Shown here: positions 15,416 to 22,795 of the stretch, one piece after another
Layout of the letters: each line of letters starts with the position of its first letter
Position numbering within the stretch: position 1 is the stretch's first letter
DNA from: Bacteroidia bacterium
Lineage (GTDB): Bacteria > Bacteroidota > Bacteroidia > J057 > JADKCL01
Assembly (NCBI GenBank): GCA_020635905.1
Contig: JACJYV010000008.1
Span: 434,001-498,000, forward strand
Reading direction: 5' to 3'
DNA: 64,000 nt
Position numbers and translations under genes: made by a program
Notes under the pieces: generated by a model
Told to the model about the DNA's origin: nothing
The model's input: only the letters and a program-made list of their open reading frames with translations
Database searches by the model: none

Positions 15416-17152
15416 CTCTTTGTTCATTGCTCCTTGTCCCCACCCCCATTTGAGCAAAAATTCATCGACTTTGGCTTTTTGGTCGGTGAGGTCGCCCTGG
15501 TGGACGGGGGTAAGAGAGGCTTTTTCGGGAAAATTCTCGATGTGGAGGGTCTGGGTGGGGAAGGCGAAGCTCACTTCGAGGGCCTGGGCCAGGTGCATGA
15601 CGCCCAGCAGGATTTCCTGGCGGGCTTTCAGCTCGGCGGTCCAGTTGGGGACGGAGAAAAAGAGGCTCAGCAGGATATTCAGGGAAGAGGAATCCATTTC
15701 ATTGAACCACACTTCAAATGCCTCTTTGCGGGTATCAGGATGGCGCAGGATCATTTCCCGCAATCCATAGACGAAGGCTTCTATTTTTTCGGGAGGGGTA
15801 TCGTAAGTGAGGCCGATTTTGGTGAGAAAACGGCGGTAAATCCGCAGGCCCATGTTGTTGACATTGGTATCGGCAAGGGTGCCGTTGGGCACATAGACCA
15901 GGCTGTTGGCCATGGTACGGATGCGGGTGGCCCGGATGCCTACTTCCTCCACGGTACCCTCCACTCCGTCGGCCACGATCAAATCGCCAATCTGGAAGGG
16001 CTTGTCGAGGAAGATGAGGATGGAGCCAATGAAATTCTTGACTGTATCCTGGGCAGCCAAAGCGATGGCCAGACCGCCAATGGAAATACCCGCCACCAGG
16101 GCCGTAATGTCCACTTTGAGGGATTGCAGGATAAAAACCACGCCTGCCACGATCACGAGTCCCTTGCCCACTTTGCGCAGCAGGGGCACCAGCTGGTCGT
16201 CGGAAACGGTTTCCGTTTCCTTGGCTTTTTCAGCAAAGTAAGCCGACATCACATCCACCAGTTTGTAGCTGGCGATTACGATAAACAGGGGCTCCAGCAG
16301 GCTCAGGGTCAGCACGACCCATTTATTGAGCAGGATAGGCAGTTGCAGGACAGGGACAAAAAACTGCAGGGTGAGGGTAAGGGCAAACAGGCTGAGTGGT
16401 TTGCCCAGCTGACGAATGACATTGAGGGCTATGTCTTTTTTGAGCAGGCGGTGGACCAGGCCTTCGATCACATTGGACAGGATGAGGGTGAGCAACTGGA
16501 AGGCCAGCCAGGTACCAAACAGGAACACCATGATGCCAAGCCATTTCCAGATTTTCATGCCCAACAGGGATTTGTTGCCCCAGGAAGGTATCCAGTTGAG
16601 GGTACCAAAGGGATAGACGGATTTGTGCAGGGCGGGAATCTGGCGCAGGGTATGCTCTGAATAATACCATTTTCCGTTTTTGCGCAGCAGGTAAATGTCG
16701 GGCACGTCCTCAACCAGGACATATCTCCACTTGCTGGTGGCAGAATCCACGTAGGCAGGGCTGTTGGGCACCTCATCCAGGTTGATATAATGGCCCGAGC
16801 CGTCCAGAAATTCTTTCAGTTCGATGGCCAGCTGATTTTTTTCAGGGCCAGGCTTGCCCCACAAGGCCATGGCGGCAGAGTCGGGAAAGTAGCTTTCGGG
16901 TTGCAGGTAGTGCAGATGGGTATATACGGCGTGAAAGGGTGATTTGAGGCTGAAACGCAGGTCTTCACGGTCTTCTTCTTCTGTGGGTTCGGCCTGTGAT
17001 TCCAGTACTTCAAATTCATTTCTCAGGAGGGAATCTTTGATTACGGAATCCCCCGCTTCCCCGAGGGGGGCGGCAGACTGGGCGTTTGAAATGGCACAAA
17101 AATTCAGCCCCAGGAGGAGGGCAATCACGGTAATACGGGTCATCAACTTCAT
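15410..17152 (-). CDS. MscS-family mechanosensitive ion channel with extended N-terminal domain
   Basis: 580 residues from the ATG at 17152, chosen because it gives a clear signal peptide (ALLLGLNFCAISNAQ); the frame is open further upstream. Residues to about 200 form a periplasmic domain, followed by about five membrane helices. The pore helix and MscS beta domain include VAGISIGGLAIALAAQDTVKN, FLDKPFQIGDLI and VEEVGIRATRIR. Such channels open on hypo-osmotic stress and release solutes. The C-terminal 15 residues overlap microrepeat DNA, so the end may be strain-variable. Confidence 0.9.
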   Translation of the reverse strand: MKLMTRITVIALLLGLNFCAISNAQSAAPLGEAGDSVIKDSLLRNEFEVLESQAEPTEEEDREDLRFSLKSPFHAVYTHLHYLQPESYFPDSAAMALWGKPGPEKNQLAIELKEFLDGSGHYINLDEVPNSPAYVDSATSKWRYVLVEDVPDIYLLRKNGKWYYSEHTLRQIPALHKSVYPFGTLNWIPSWGNKSLLGMKIWKWLGIMVFLFGTWLAFQLLTLILSNVIEGLVHRLLKKDIALNVIRQLGKPLSLFALTLTLQFFVPVLQLPILLNKWVVLTLSLLEPLFIVIASYKLVDVMSAYFAEKAKETETVSDDQLVPLLRKVGKGLVIVAGVVFILQSLKVDITALVAGISIGGLAIALAAQDTVKNFIGSILIFLDKPFQIGDLIVADGVEGTVEEVGIRATRIRTMANSLVYVPNGTLADTNVNNMGLRIYRRFLTKIGLTYDTPPEKIEAFVYGLREMILRHPDTRKEAFEVWFNEMDSSSLNILLSLFFSVPNWTAELKARQEILLGVMHLAQALEVSFAFPTQTLHIENFPEKASLTPVHQGDLTDQKAKVDEFLLKWGWGQGAMNKEQ

Positions 17153-17249
17153 AATCTGCAATTTGCCCTCAAATTTACAGCTTATCAAGAAAACCCCGAA
17201 AATCATGGAAAATCAACCCTGCAATTCGTAGCTTTCAGGAAAAATTTCT

Positions 17250-17840
17250 GTGAATCAAGCGCTCATCCTACTGGCTCCCCCATTTGCCCACCACGGTCGG
17301 CTGAAAGACTGGATTTGCCAGACCTACGGCTTCCAGCCGCTGGATGTGGGCCTCAATATCCGGGCCGAGGTGGATGACCAGACTGAGTTGGGCCGGCAGC
17401 TACAGGATTTTTTGCAAAACGGAGAGGTTATCCCTGAAAGGTTCGTGAAGGAGGTGCTGTGGCACAGCCTGGAAAATCTGAGCAGCAATCGGGTACTTTT
17501 TCTGAATTTCCCCCGCATGGTGGAGCAGCAAAGGTTTCTGGAAGAGATTCTGGGATATTTCTCATTTAAATCTCCCCGCTACCTTTATTGCGGCCTGCCC
17601 GAGCCGGAGCTGGCCGCGGAGGCCATGGCCCACCAGGGTCACGAACATCAGCCCGATCCGCTGGTGGCCGAAAGGGTACTGGAAGCCATTCAGCGCTATG
17701 AAGACCGTTTCTCTCCCCTGCTCGGGCACCTGGAAAAGCTGCCAGGTTTTCACCGCATCGACGGTCAGCGGGCCTGGGATCTGGTGGAAACGGATGTGAC
17801 CGACTGGCTCGATTCCTGGATTGGAATTCCTCAAAATTAG
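17250..17840 (+). CDS. Adenylate kinase-like protein lacking the P-loop (putative pseudo-kinase)
   Basis: 196 residues. The first 100 align with adenylate kinase in order: LILLAPPF at the position of the P-loop, a KDWICQTYGF helix, IRAEVDDQTELGRQLQDFLQNG matching the AMP-binding [21 protein letters not shown] region of E. coli Adk, VIPERFV, and LFLNFPRMVEQQRFLE in place of FLLDGFPRT. The GxxGxGKGT loop is replaced by APPFAHHGR and the catalytic Lys is absent. The C-terminal half has no LID signature. ATP phosphotransfer is therefore unlikely; a binding or regulatory role is possible. The next gene follows by 11 bp. Confidence 0.6.
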   Translation: MNQALILLAPPFAHHGRLKDWICQTYGFQPLDVGLNIRAEVDDQTELGRQLQDFLQNGEVIPERFVKEVLWHSLENLSSNRVLFLNFPRMVEQQRFLEEILGYFSFKSPRYLYCGLPEPELAAEAMAHQGHEHQPDPLVAERVLEAIQRYEDRFSPLLGHLEKLPGFHRIDGQRAWDLVETDVTDWLDSWIGIPQN

Positions 17841-17851
17841 TTTCATTTGTC

Positions 17852-18274
17852 ATGAATAACCGCCTTTACCTGCTTTGCCTGCTTTTGCTCCCGCTCTTTT
17901 ACGCCTGCAAAAAATGTGACACCTACGGGGTTTGTCAGACCGCATTTCTGACCATGAAAAATGCGCCTTTTACGGGCGAAATTGAGATTTCAGACAGCAG
18001 CGGGCACTCCACCACCTATTCGGCCACGGCAACTGTTTCCGGCACGGTGGACCAGATCAACATTCACCTGACCACGGATACCACGTCTTTGCTCGACACC
18101 ACCCTCACTTTTACCCTGATCTGCAATGTGAAACCCGACGAGGACTGCAAGGCGGCCATGGCGATTGTGGACTACAAAAGCACGGGTTACTACGAAGAGG
18201 GTCCGCCAGAAGTGCTGGAATTCAATTTTATCCCGCAACTTTTCTTTGATGCGCATTTTACCGGGACCAAATGA
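17852..18274 (+). CDS. Small lipoprotein of unknown function
   Basis: 140 residues with an N-terminal signal and lipobox (LLLPLFYAC), so it is probably lipid-anchored. The mature part begins KKCDTYGVC and contains five further or paired cysteines including CNVKPDEDC, with Thr-rich beta-strand-like stretches (TATVSGTVDQI). No family was recognised. It starts 11 bp after the adenylate kinase-like gene and is probably co-transcribed. Its TGA stop lies inside the palindrome that precedes trhO. Confidence 0.7.
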   Translation: MNNRLYLLCLLLLPLFYACKKCDTYGVCQTAFLTMKNAPFTGEIEISDSSGHSTTYSATATVSGTVDQINIHLTTDTTSLLDTTLTFTLICNVKPDEDCKAAMAIVDYKSTGYYEEGPPEVLEFNFIPQLFFDAHFTGTK

Positions 18275-18286
18275 CAAACGTCATTT
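18269..18286 (+). promoter_or_regulatory. CRP/FNR-type operator upstream of trhO
   Basis: AAATGACAAACGTCATTT: a perfect inverted repeat with 7-bp arms around AAAC. Its core (ATGAC-N4-GTCAT) is 23 bp upstream of a TAATTTTG -7 box. It overlaps the stop of the preceding gene, which shows the position is chosen for trhO regulation rather than as part of a larger spacer. Confidence 0.65.
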
Positions 18287-18307
18287 CTCTAAAAGGCTGA
18301 TTATCCT

Positions 18308-18315
18308 TAATTTTG
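18308..18315 (+). promoter_or_regulatory. -7 promoter box of trhO
   Basis: TAATTTTG, a full match to TAnnTTTG, 18 bp before the trhO ATG. With the palindrome centred about 43 bp upstream of the predicted transcription start, the layout is that of a class II activated promoter. Confidence 0.55.
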
Positions 18316-18333
18316 CAGTTCAATTGCAGCAAA

Positions 18334-19314
18334 ATGGATTACAACGTACTCCTATATTATAAATATATCCCGGTAGCCGACCCCGATTCTGTGCGCGACT
18401 GGCAGGAGGCCCTTTGCGCTTCCCTTAATCTGTTTGGGCGAATCATTGTGGCTCCTGAAGGCATCAACGGCACCGTTTCCGGCCTGATTGCAGATACGGA
18501 AGCCTACATGAAAGCCATGCAGGAATATCCTCTGTTTAAAGGCATTGAGTTTAAAATTGATCAATATCCTGGTCATACCTTTAATAAACTGAATGTGCGG
18601 GTCAAGCCTGAAATCGTGCATTTTGGATTGGGAAATCTGGGTATCAACAGCGACAAAACCGCCAATTATGTGGAGCCCGAGGAGTGGCGGCAAATGATGA
18701 AGGAACAGCCTGAGGATGTGGTGATTTTTGATGCACGTTCCAGTTACGAGACCAATGTGGGCCGTTTCAAAGGCGCCATTGACCTCAATCTGGATAATTT
18801 CCGCGACCTGCCTGAGAAGGCGGCCGAACTGGAGCAGTACAAGGGCAAAAAGATTTATACCTACTGCACGGGGGGAATCAAATGCGAAAAGGTCTCAGTT
18901 TTTCTGGAAAAACTGGGTTTTGAAGAGGTGCGGCAGCTTCATGGGGGAATTATCCGCTATGCAAATGAAGTGGGCGGCGAGGATTTTGAAGGAAGCTGCT
19001 ACGTTTTCGATCATCGGGTGGTGGTGCCTGTGAACAAGGTCAATCCCACGCCCGTGGGCAAATGCGAGGTCTGCCAGGGGCAGACGGAGCGCATGATCAA
19101 TTGTGCCAATCCCGATTGTAATAAGCATTTTCTGATTTGCGACAGTTGCGCCGAGCAACTGGAAGGGACCTGCTCGGAAGCCTGTCACGCCAATCCCCAC
19201 CGCCGTCACTGGGACGGAAAGGGGTATTATCTGCGCGGGGTTAACAGCAAGTTGTATCTGGATAATCCTGATCCCAATTATGTGAGAACCAATCCTGAGC
19301 TGGCGGGGGGGTGA
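18334..19314 (+). CDS. trhO: tRNA uridine(34) hydroxylase TrhO (rhodanese family)
   Basis: 326 residues. The N-terminal 90 form an acylphosphatase-like domain (YKYIPVADPDSVRDWQ, APEGINGTVSG). A rhodanese domain follows with the active Cys in YCTGGIKCEKVSVFL (about residue 180). A cysteine-rich C-terminus (CEVCQGQTERMINCANPDC, CDSC, CSEAC) probably binds zinc. TrhO uses O2 to form 5-hydroxyuridine at the tRNA wobble base. The ATG at 18334 is preferred to the in-frame TTG-side extension at 18313. An FNR-type palindrome and -7 box stand directly upstream, fitting oxygen-linked control. Confidence 0.92.
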   Translation: MDYNVLLYYKYIPVADPDSVRDWQEALCASLNLFGRIIVAPEGINGTVSGLIADTEAYMKAMQEYPLFKGIEFKIDQYPGHTFNKLNVRVKPEIVHFGLGNLGINSDKTANYVEPEEWRQMMKEQPEDVVIFDARSSYETNVGRFKGAIDLNLDNFRDLPEKAAELEQYKGKKIYTYCTGGIKCEKVSVFLEKLGFEEVRQLHGGIIRYANEVGGEDFEGSCYVFDHRVVVPVNKVNPTPVGKCEVCQGQTERMINCANPDCNKHFLICDSCAEQLEGTCSEACHANPHRRHWDGKGYYLRGVNSKLYLDNPDPNYVRTNPELAGG

Positions 19315-19922
19315 GTTTTGGGAGGTTTTGGGTTTGAGGAATTAGGTTTTGGGAGTTGGGTTTTGGGAGTTGGGTTTTGGGGAATAACCACCGAGGTCAC
19401 GGAGAAGTACGGAGTTCACGGAGATTTAGGGTTTAGGAATTGCCACAAGGTGGGGCCTTTGGCCGGAGTTGGGTTTGAGGCAAGGGGGAGAGGTTTCAAC
19501 ACAAAGACACAAAGTTCACGGAGAATTTGGTAATGGATTAGTTTTTTGAATGGCCGGGCCATGGGCCCGCACCTGGTGCTTGAAGCTCGAAGCATGAAGC
19601 TTTATTTCTGAGCCAGGTCCAACGCTGAGATTGGAAGTTTTTAGAGGTTCCTCAATTTTTTTTATTCCGAATAAATCCTAAATTAAATATTGAAACGCCT
19701 GTCCGATTTATTTAATAATCGAATTCAACAACTGGAAAGTGGGAATTCCCTGAAATTATTTACCTGAAAATCAAGAAAATAAATCCAGCCCCACCGCGTT
19801 AAATTCTTTACCAAATTTTGCCTCCCCAAGCCGTTTGTTTGTTTATTTGACGAATTGATCGCTAAAAAATGATTGATAAGTCCGTTTTTATATTAAATTG
19901 TAGTCCCCTTGAAGACTAGATC
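19315..19922. other. 608-bp gap with microrepeats, no gene
   Basis: From the trhO stop: GGGAGTTGGGTTTT tandem units (19345-19385), an ACGGAGAAGTACGGAGTTCACGGAG block (19394-19425), ACACAAAGACACAAAGTTCACGG (19498-19521), a CGGGCCATGGGCCCG hairpin (about 19554), and GAAGCTCGAAGCATGAAGC (19583-19601). From 19640 the DNA becomes AT-rich and probably carries the promoter of the HD gene; TAAATTGT at 19893-19900 is a poor -7 candidate. No coding region is supported. Confidence 0.6.
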
Positions 19923-20501
19923 ATGAACATCGAACTGCTTAAGAACCGGATGATTGAACGGCTGGAAGAGAATCTCGCGGACGACCTTTTCTACCACAAT
20001 CCGGATCATACGCTCTCTGTATTTGAAGTTGCACAGGAAATCGCCACCCGCCACGGCCTCTCTGATGAGGAGGTTCAATTGTTGAATGTGGCCTGCCTTT
20101 ACCATGACGCGGGTTTTATTTACGGCCCCAAGGAGCACGAAACCCGTAGTTGCCAGATGGTCAGGGAAGAATTGCCTGCGATGGGTTTTACAGACCAGCA
20201 AATCGAGGTGATTTGCGGCATGGTAATGGCCACCAAGATTCCCCAAAGCCCAAAAAATCTGCTGGAAGAAGTGATCTGCGATGCAGACCTTTTTTATTTG
20301 GGCACCCCCGATTATGACCAGATCGCTGACCTGCTTTACCGTGAGTTTCAGGCTTACGATGTGTTGCAGGATGAAGGTGCCTGGATCAATTTGCAAATCA
20401 AGTTCCTGGAAAACCACAATTATTTCAGTGACTTTCTCAAAGATGAACATACACGCATCAAACTCGGGCACCTCGCCAGGCTGAAAAGTCGTCAGGTGTG
20501 A
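19923..20501 (+). CDS. HD-domain metal-dependent phosphohydrolase
   Basis: 192 residues, soluble. HD signatures are YHNPDHTLSVFEVAQE (first His), CLYHDAGFIYG (the HD pair, about residue 60), and EVICDADLFYLG (distal Asp, about 119). The spacing matches HD hydrolases of the predicted metal-dependent phosphohydrolase group, which act on nucleotides or cyclic nucleotides. The substrate cannot be read from sequence. The gene stands alone, with 118 bp before the universal stress gene. Confidence 0.8.
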   Translation: MNIELLKNRMIERLEENLADDLFYHNPDHTLSVFEVAQEIATRHGLSDEEVQLLNVACLYHDAGFIYGPKEHETRSCQMVREELPAMGFTDQQIEVICGMVMATKIPQSPKNLLEEVICDADLFYLGTPDYDQIADLLYREFQAYDVLQDEGAWINLQIKFLENHNYFSDFLKDEHTRIKLGHLARLKSRQV

Positions 20502-20619
20502 GCTGACTGAATCCCTTTTCTTTCAGCACTTTCCGGGGATTAATTGGAAATTTTTGAGAATATTTATAGTTTTCGGCTGATATTTGAACACTGAGGTTCA
20601 CCTTACAATAAAAGTAAAG

Positions 20620-21438
20620 ATGTCTATAACCAAGAGAATCCTTTTTCCCACTGATTTATCTGAATTTGCAGCGAAAGCCCGCGAAAACATCATCGCCCTG
20701 GCCAAACTTTACGGCGCCAGCGTTTCCCTGATGCACGTGATCACCGACGACAAAAGTGAGTCTGTGCAAATGAAGCACCTCGAGCAAGAGGTTGCTGAAT
20801 TTAAGAAAGAAGGAATTTTGGCCATTCCCCTGATTAAAAATGGCAAACTCTGGAAAATGATCGTTGACTCCGCCAAGGAGGTGAGTGCAGATATGATCAT
20901 TTTCGGTACCAAGGGCGGCTCCGGACTTCGTGACTCCCTGTTTGGCAGCAACATTGTGCATATCATCCGCAATGCTCCCTGCCCGGTCATGACTTTCCGC
21001 GAAAAACCTGATCATGTTGGTTTCAGGAAAATTCTCCTCCCCCTCGACCTGACCAAAGAAGTCGGCGAAAAAGTAACCTGGGGAGTGCAGTTTGCTAAAA
21101 AATATGGCTCTGACCTGGAAGTTTTCACCGTGCTCCGTCCCGGCGACGACAAAGGAAACGACAAACTCCTGCACCGCATGGAACTGTCCAGAGAGATCAT
21201 CGAGAAAGAAGGTCTGAGCGTAAATATGGCCCATACGGTTTCCAATGGCAATATTGCCGACATCATCTCTGACCACGCCAAAGCCTCTGGCTCTGATCTG
21301 GTGGTGCTGATGATGCAGCAGGAAAGCTCTGGTTCTGGTACGGAGGATATTGTGAACAAGATCACTATTCCTGTACTGGCCGTGAAGCCCGAAAAGGCTT
21401 ACCTGGTCAAGTCCTACCTCAACCACCACTTCACGTAA
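20620..21438 (+). CDS. Universal stress protein with two UspA domains
   Basis: 272 residues beginning MSITKRILFPTDLSEFA. Domain 1 (1-130) ends with IIFGTKGGSGLRDSLFGSNI, the G-2x-G-9x-G(S) nucleotide-binding pattern, then VIRNAPCPVMTF-like strand. Domain 2 (135-265) repeats the fold with ILLPLDLTKEV and VVLMMQQESSG, where the Gly pattern is less clear, so only domain 1 may bind ATP. The ATG at 20620 is preferred to a TTG at 20584. A strong terminator follows 25 bp after the stop. Confidence 0.9.
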   Translation: MSITKRILFPTDLSEFAAKARENIIALAKLYGASVSLMHVITDDKSESVQMKHLEQEVAEFKKEGILAIPLIKNGKLWKMIVDSAKEVSADMIIFGTKGGSGLRDSLFGSNIVHIIRNAPCPVMTFREKPDHVGFRKILLPLDLTKEVGEKVTWGVQFAKKYGSDLEVFTVLRPGDDKGNDKLLHRMELSREIIEKEGLSVNMAHTVSNGNIADIISDHAKASGSDLVVLMMQQESSGSGTEDIVNKITIPVLAVKPEKAYLVKSYLNHHFT

Positions 21439-21463
21439 GACTATTTCCAATCGAAATACCAAG

Positions 21464-21492
21464 GCCCGGCTCTTTCAGCCGGGCTTTTTTTT
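21464..21492 (+). terminator. Rho-independent terminator after the universal stress gene
   Basis: Perfect 8-bp stem GCCCGGCT/AGCCGGGC with a CTTTC loop followed by eight T. It separates this gene from sbcD. Confidence 0.93.
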
Positions 21493-21574
21493 GCTGTCCT
21501 GTTTTCTGCCCTCAATCCACAAATCCTGAACAACTTCGCTTTGACCTTCGGGTTTCAATCCACATTTTGAGCCC

Positions 21575-22795
21575 GTGAAAATTCTACATACCGCAGACTG
21601 GCACCTGGGCAAACGCCTGGAACGGCACGACCGGGGACCTGAACAGGCCCTGATTCTGGAAGAGATTTGCAAAATTGCCGAAGCTGAAAATGTGGACGCC
21701 GTACTGGTGGCCGGTGACCTTTTTGATACGTTTAATCCGCCTACAGAAGCCACAGAGCGCTTTTACAAAGCACTGAAACGCCTCGCCAAAGATGGCAAAC
21801 GGGCGGTGGTCGCCATTGCCGGCAACCACGATTCACCCGACCGCATCGAGGCGCCCGATCCCATTGCCCGTGAGTGCGGCATCATCTTTGCGGGTTACCC
21901 CAATTCACAGGTGCCCCGTTTCCAGCTCGACTCAGGACTGGAAGTCCTGCGCTCAGACCCCGGCTTCATCGAGCTGAAACTGCCCACCAGCCCCGATCCG
22001 CTCAGGCTTATTCTGGTGCCCTACGCGAATGAAATTCGCCTGAAAAAGGACCTGGGGGTGGAAGATTCTGAAGGTACCCTGCGCAATATCCTGCAAAATC
22101 ACTGGAAACAACTGGCTGACCGCTACCTCGATGACCAGGGGGTGAATATGATGGTTGCTCACCTTTTCATGGCCCGGGAAGGTTCTCCCCTGCCCGACGA
22201 GCCTGAAGACGAGCGCTCCATCAACATTGGGGGCGCCCAAACGGTCTTTACCTCCAATCTGCCGCCCCAACTTCAGTATGTGGCCCTGGGCCACCTGCAC
22301 AGGTTCCAGACCATCGACCAGCGCGGTTGTCCGGTCGTTTATTCGGGCAGCCCGCTGGAATACAGTTTTGCCGAGGCCTATCAGGAAAAACATGTGGTAA
22401 TTGTGGAAGCAAATCCCGGCCAGAATGTGACCTATGAGGCCATTCCGCTGGAAAAAGGGCTGAAATTACACCGCAAGACCTTCGAAGATATTGATCTGGC
22501 TGTACAGTGGCTGGAGGCAAATCAGGATACCTTTGTGGAACTGAGCATCATTTCAAAAGATTTTCTCACTTCTGCCGACCGCAAACGGCTGCTGGCCGCT
22601 CACGAGCGGATTATTGGCCCCATTCCCATCATCACAGGCACCCGCGACAACCACTCACCCGTGCCTGAGGTGGATCTGCAAAAAAGTATGGAAGAACTGT
22701 TCAAAGATTATTTTCATTACAAATTCGGGCAGGATCCCAATGCAAACCTGCTGGAATTATTTCGGGAAGTCATGGGAACGGAGGTGGAAGGATGA
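21575..22795 (+). CDS. sbcD: Exonuclease SbcCD subunit D
   Basis: 406 residues from a GTG start (MKILHTADWHLGKRL). Calcineurin-like phosphodiesterase motifs in order: DWHLGK, VAGDLFD, AIAGNHDSPDR, HLFMAREGS and LGHLHRFQ, which bind two Mn ions. A C-terminal capping domain follows (LQKSMEELFKDYF). SbcD is the nuclease of the SbcCD (Mre11/Rad50-like) complex that cleaves DNA hairpins and ends. Its stop overlaps the sbcC start by 4 bases (ATGA). Confidence 0.95.
   Translation: MKILHTADWHLGKRLERHDRGPEQALILEEICKIAEAENVDAVLVAGDLFDTFNPPTEATERFYKALKRLAKDGKRAVVAIAGNHDSPDRIEAPDPIARECGIIFAGYPNSQVPRFQLDSGLEVLRSDPGFIELKLPTSPDPLRLILVPYANEIRLKKDLGVEDSEGTLRNILQNHWKQLADRYLDDQGVNMMVAHLFMAREGSPLPDEPEDERSINIGGAQTVFTSNLPPQLQYVALGHLHRFQTIDQRGCPVVYSGSPLEYSFAEAYQEKHVVIVEANPGQNVTYEAIPLEKGLKLHRKTFEDIDLAVQWLEANQDTFVELSIISKDFLTSADRKRLLAAHERIIGPIPIITGTRDNHSPVPEVDLQKSMEELFKDYFHYKFGQDPNANLLELFREVMGTEVEG

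Noticed and set aside
15456..16660. Plus-strand 400-codon frame opposite the MscS gene
   Set aside because: Shadow of the channel gene; His/Gln/Gly-rich translation without any motif.
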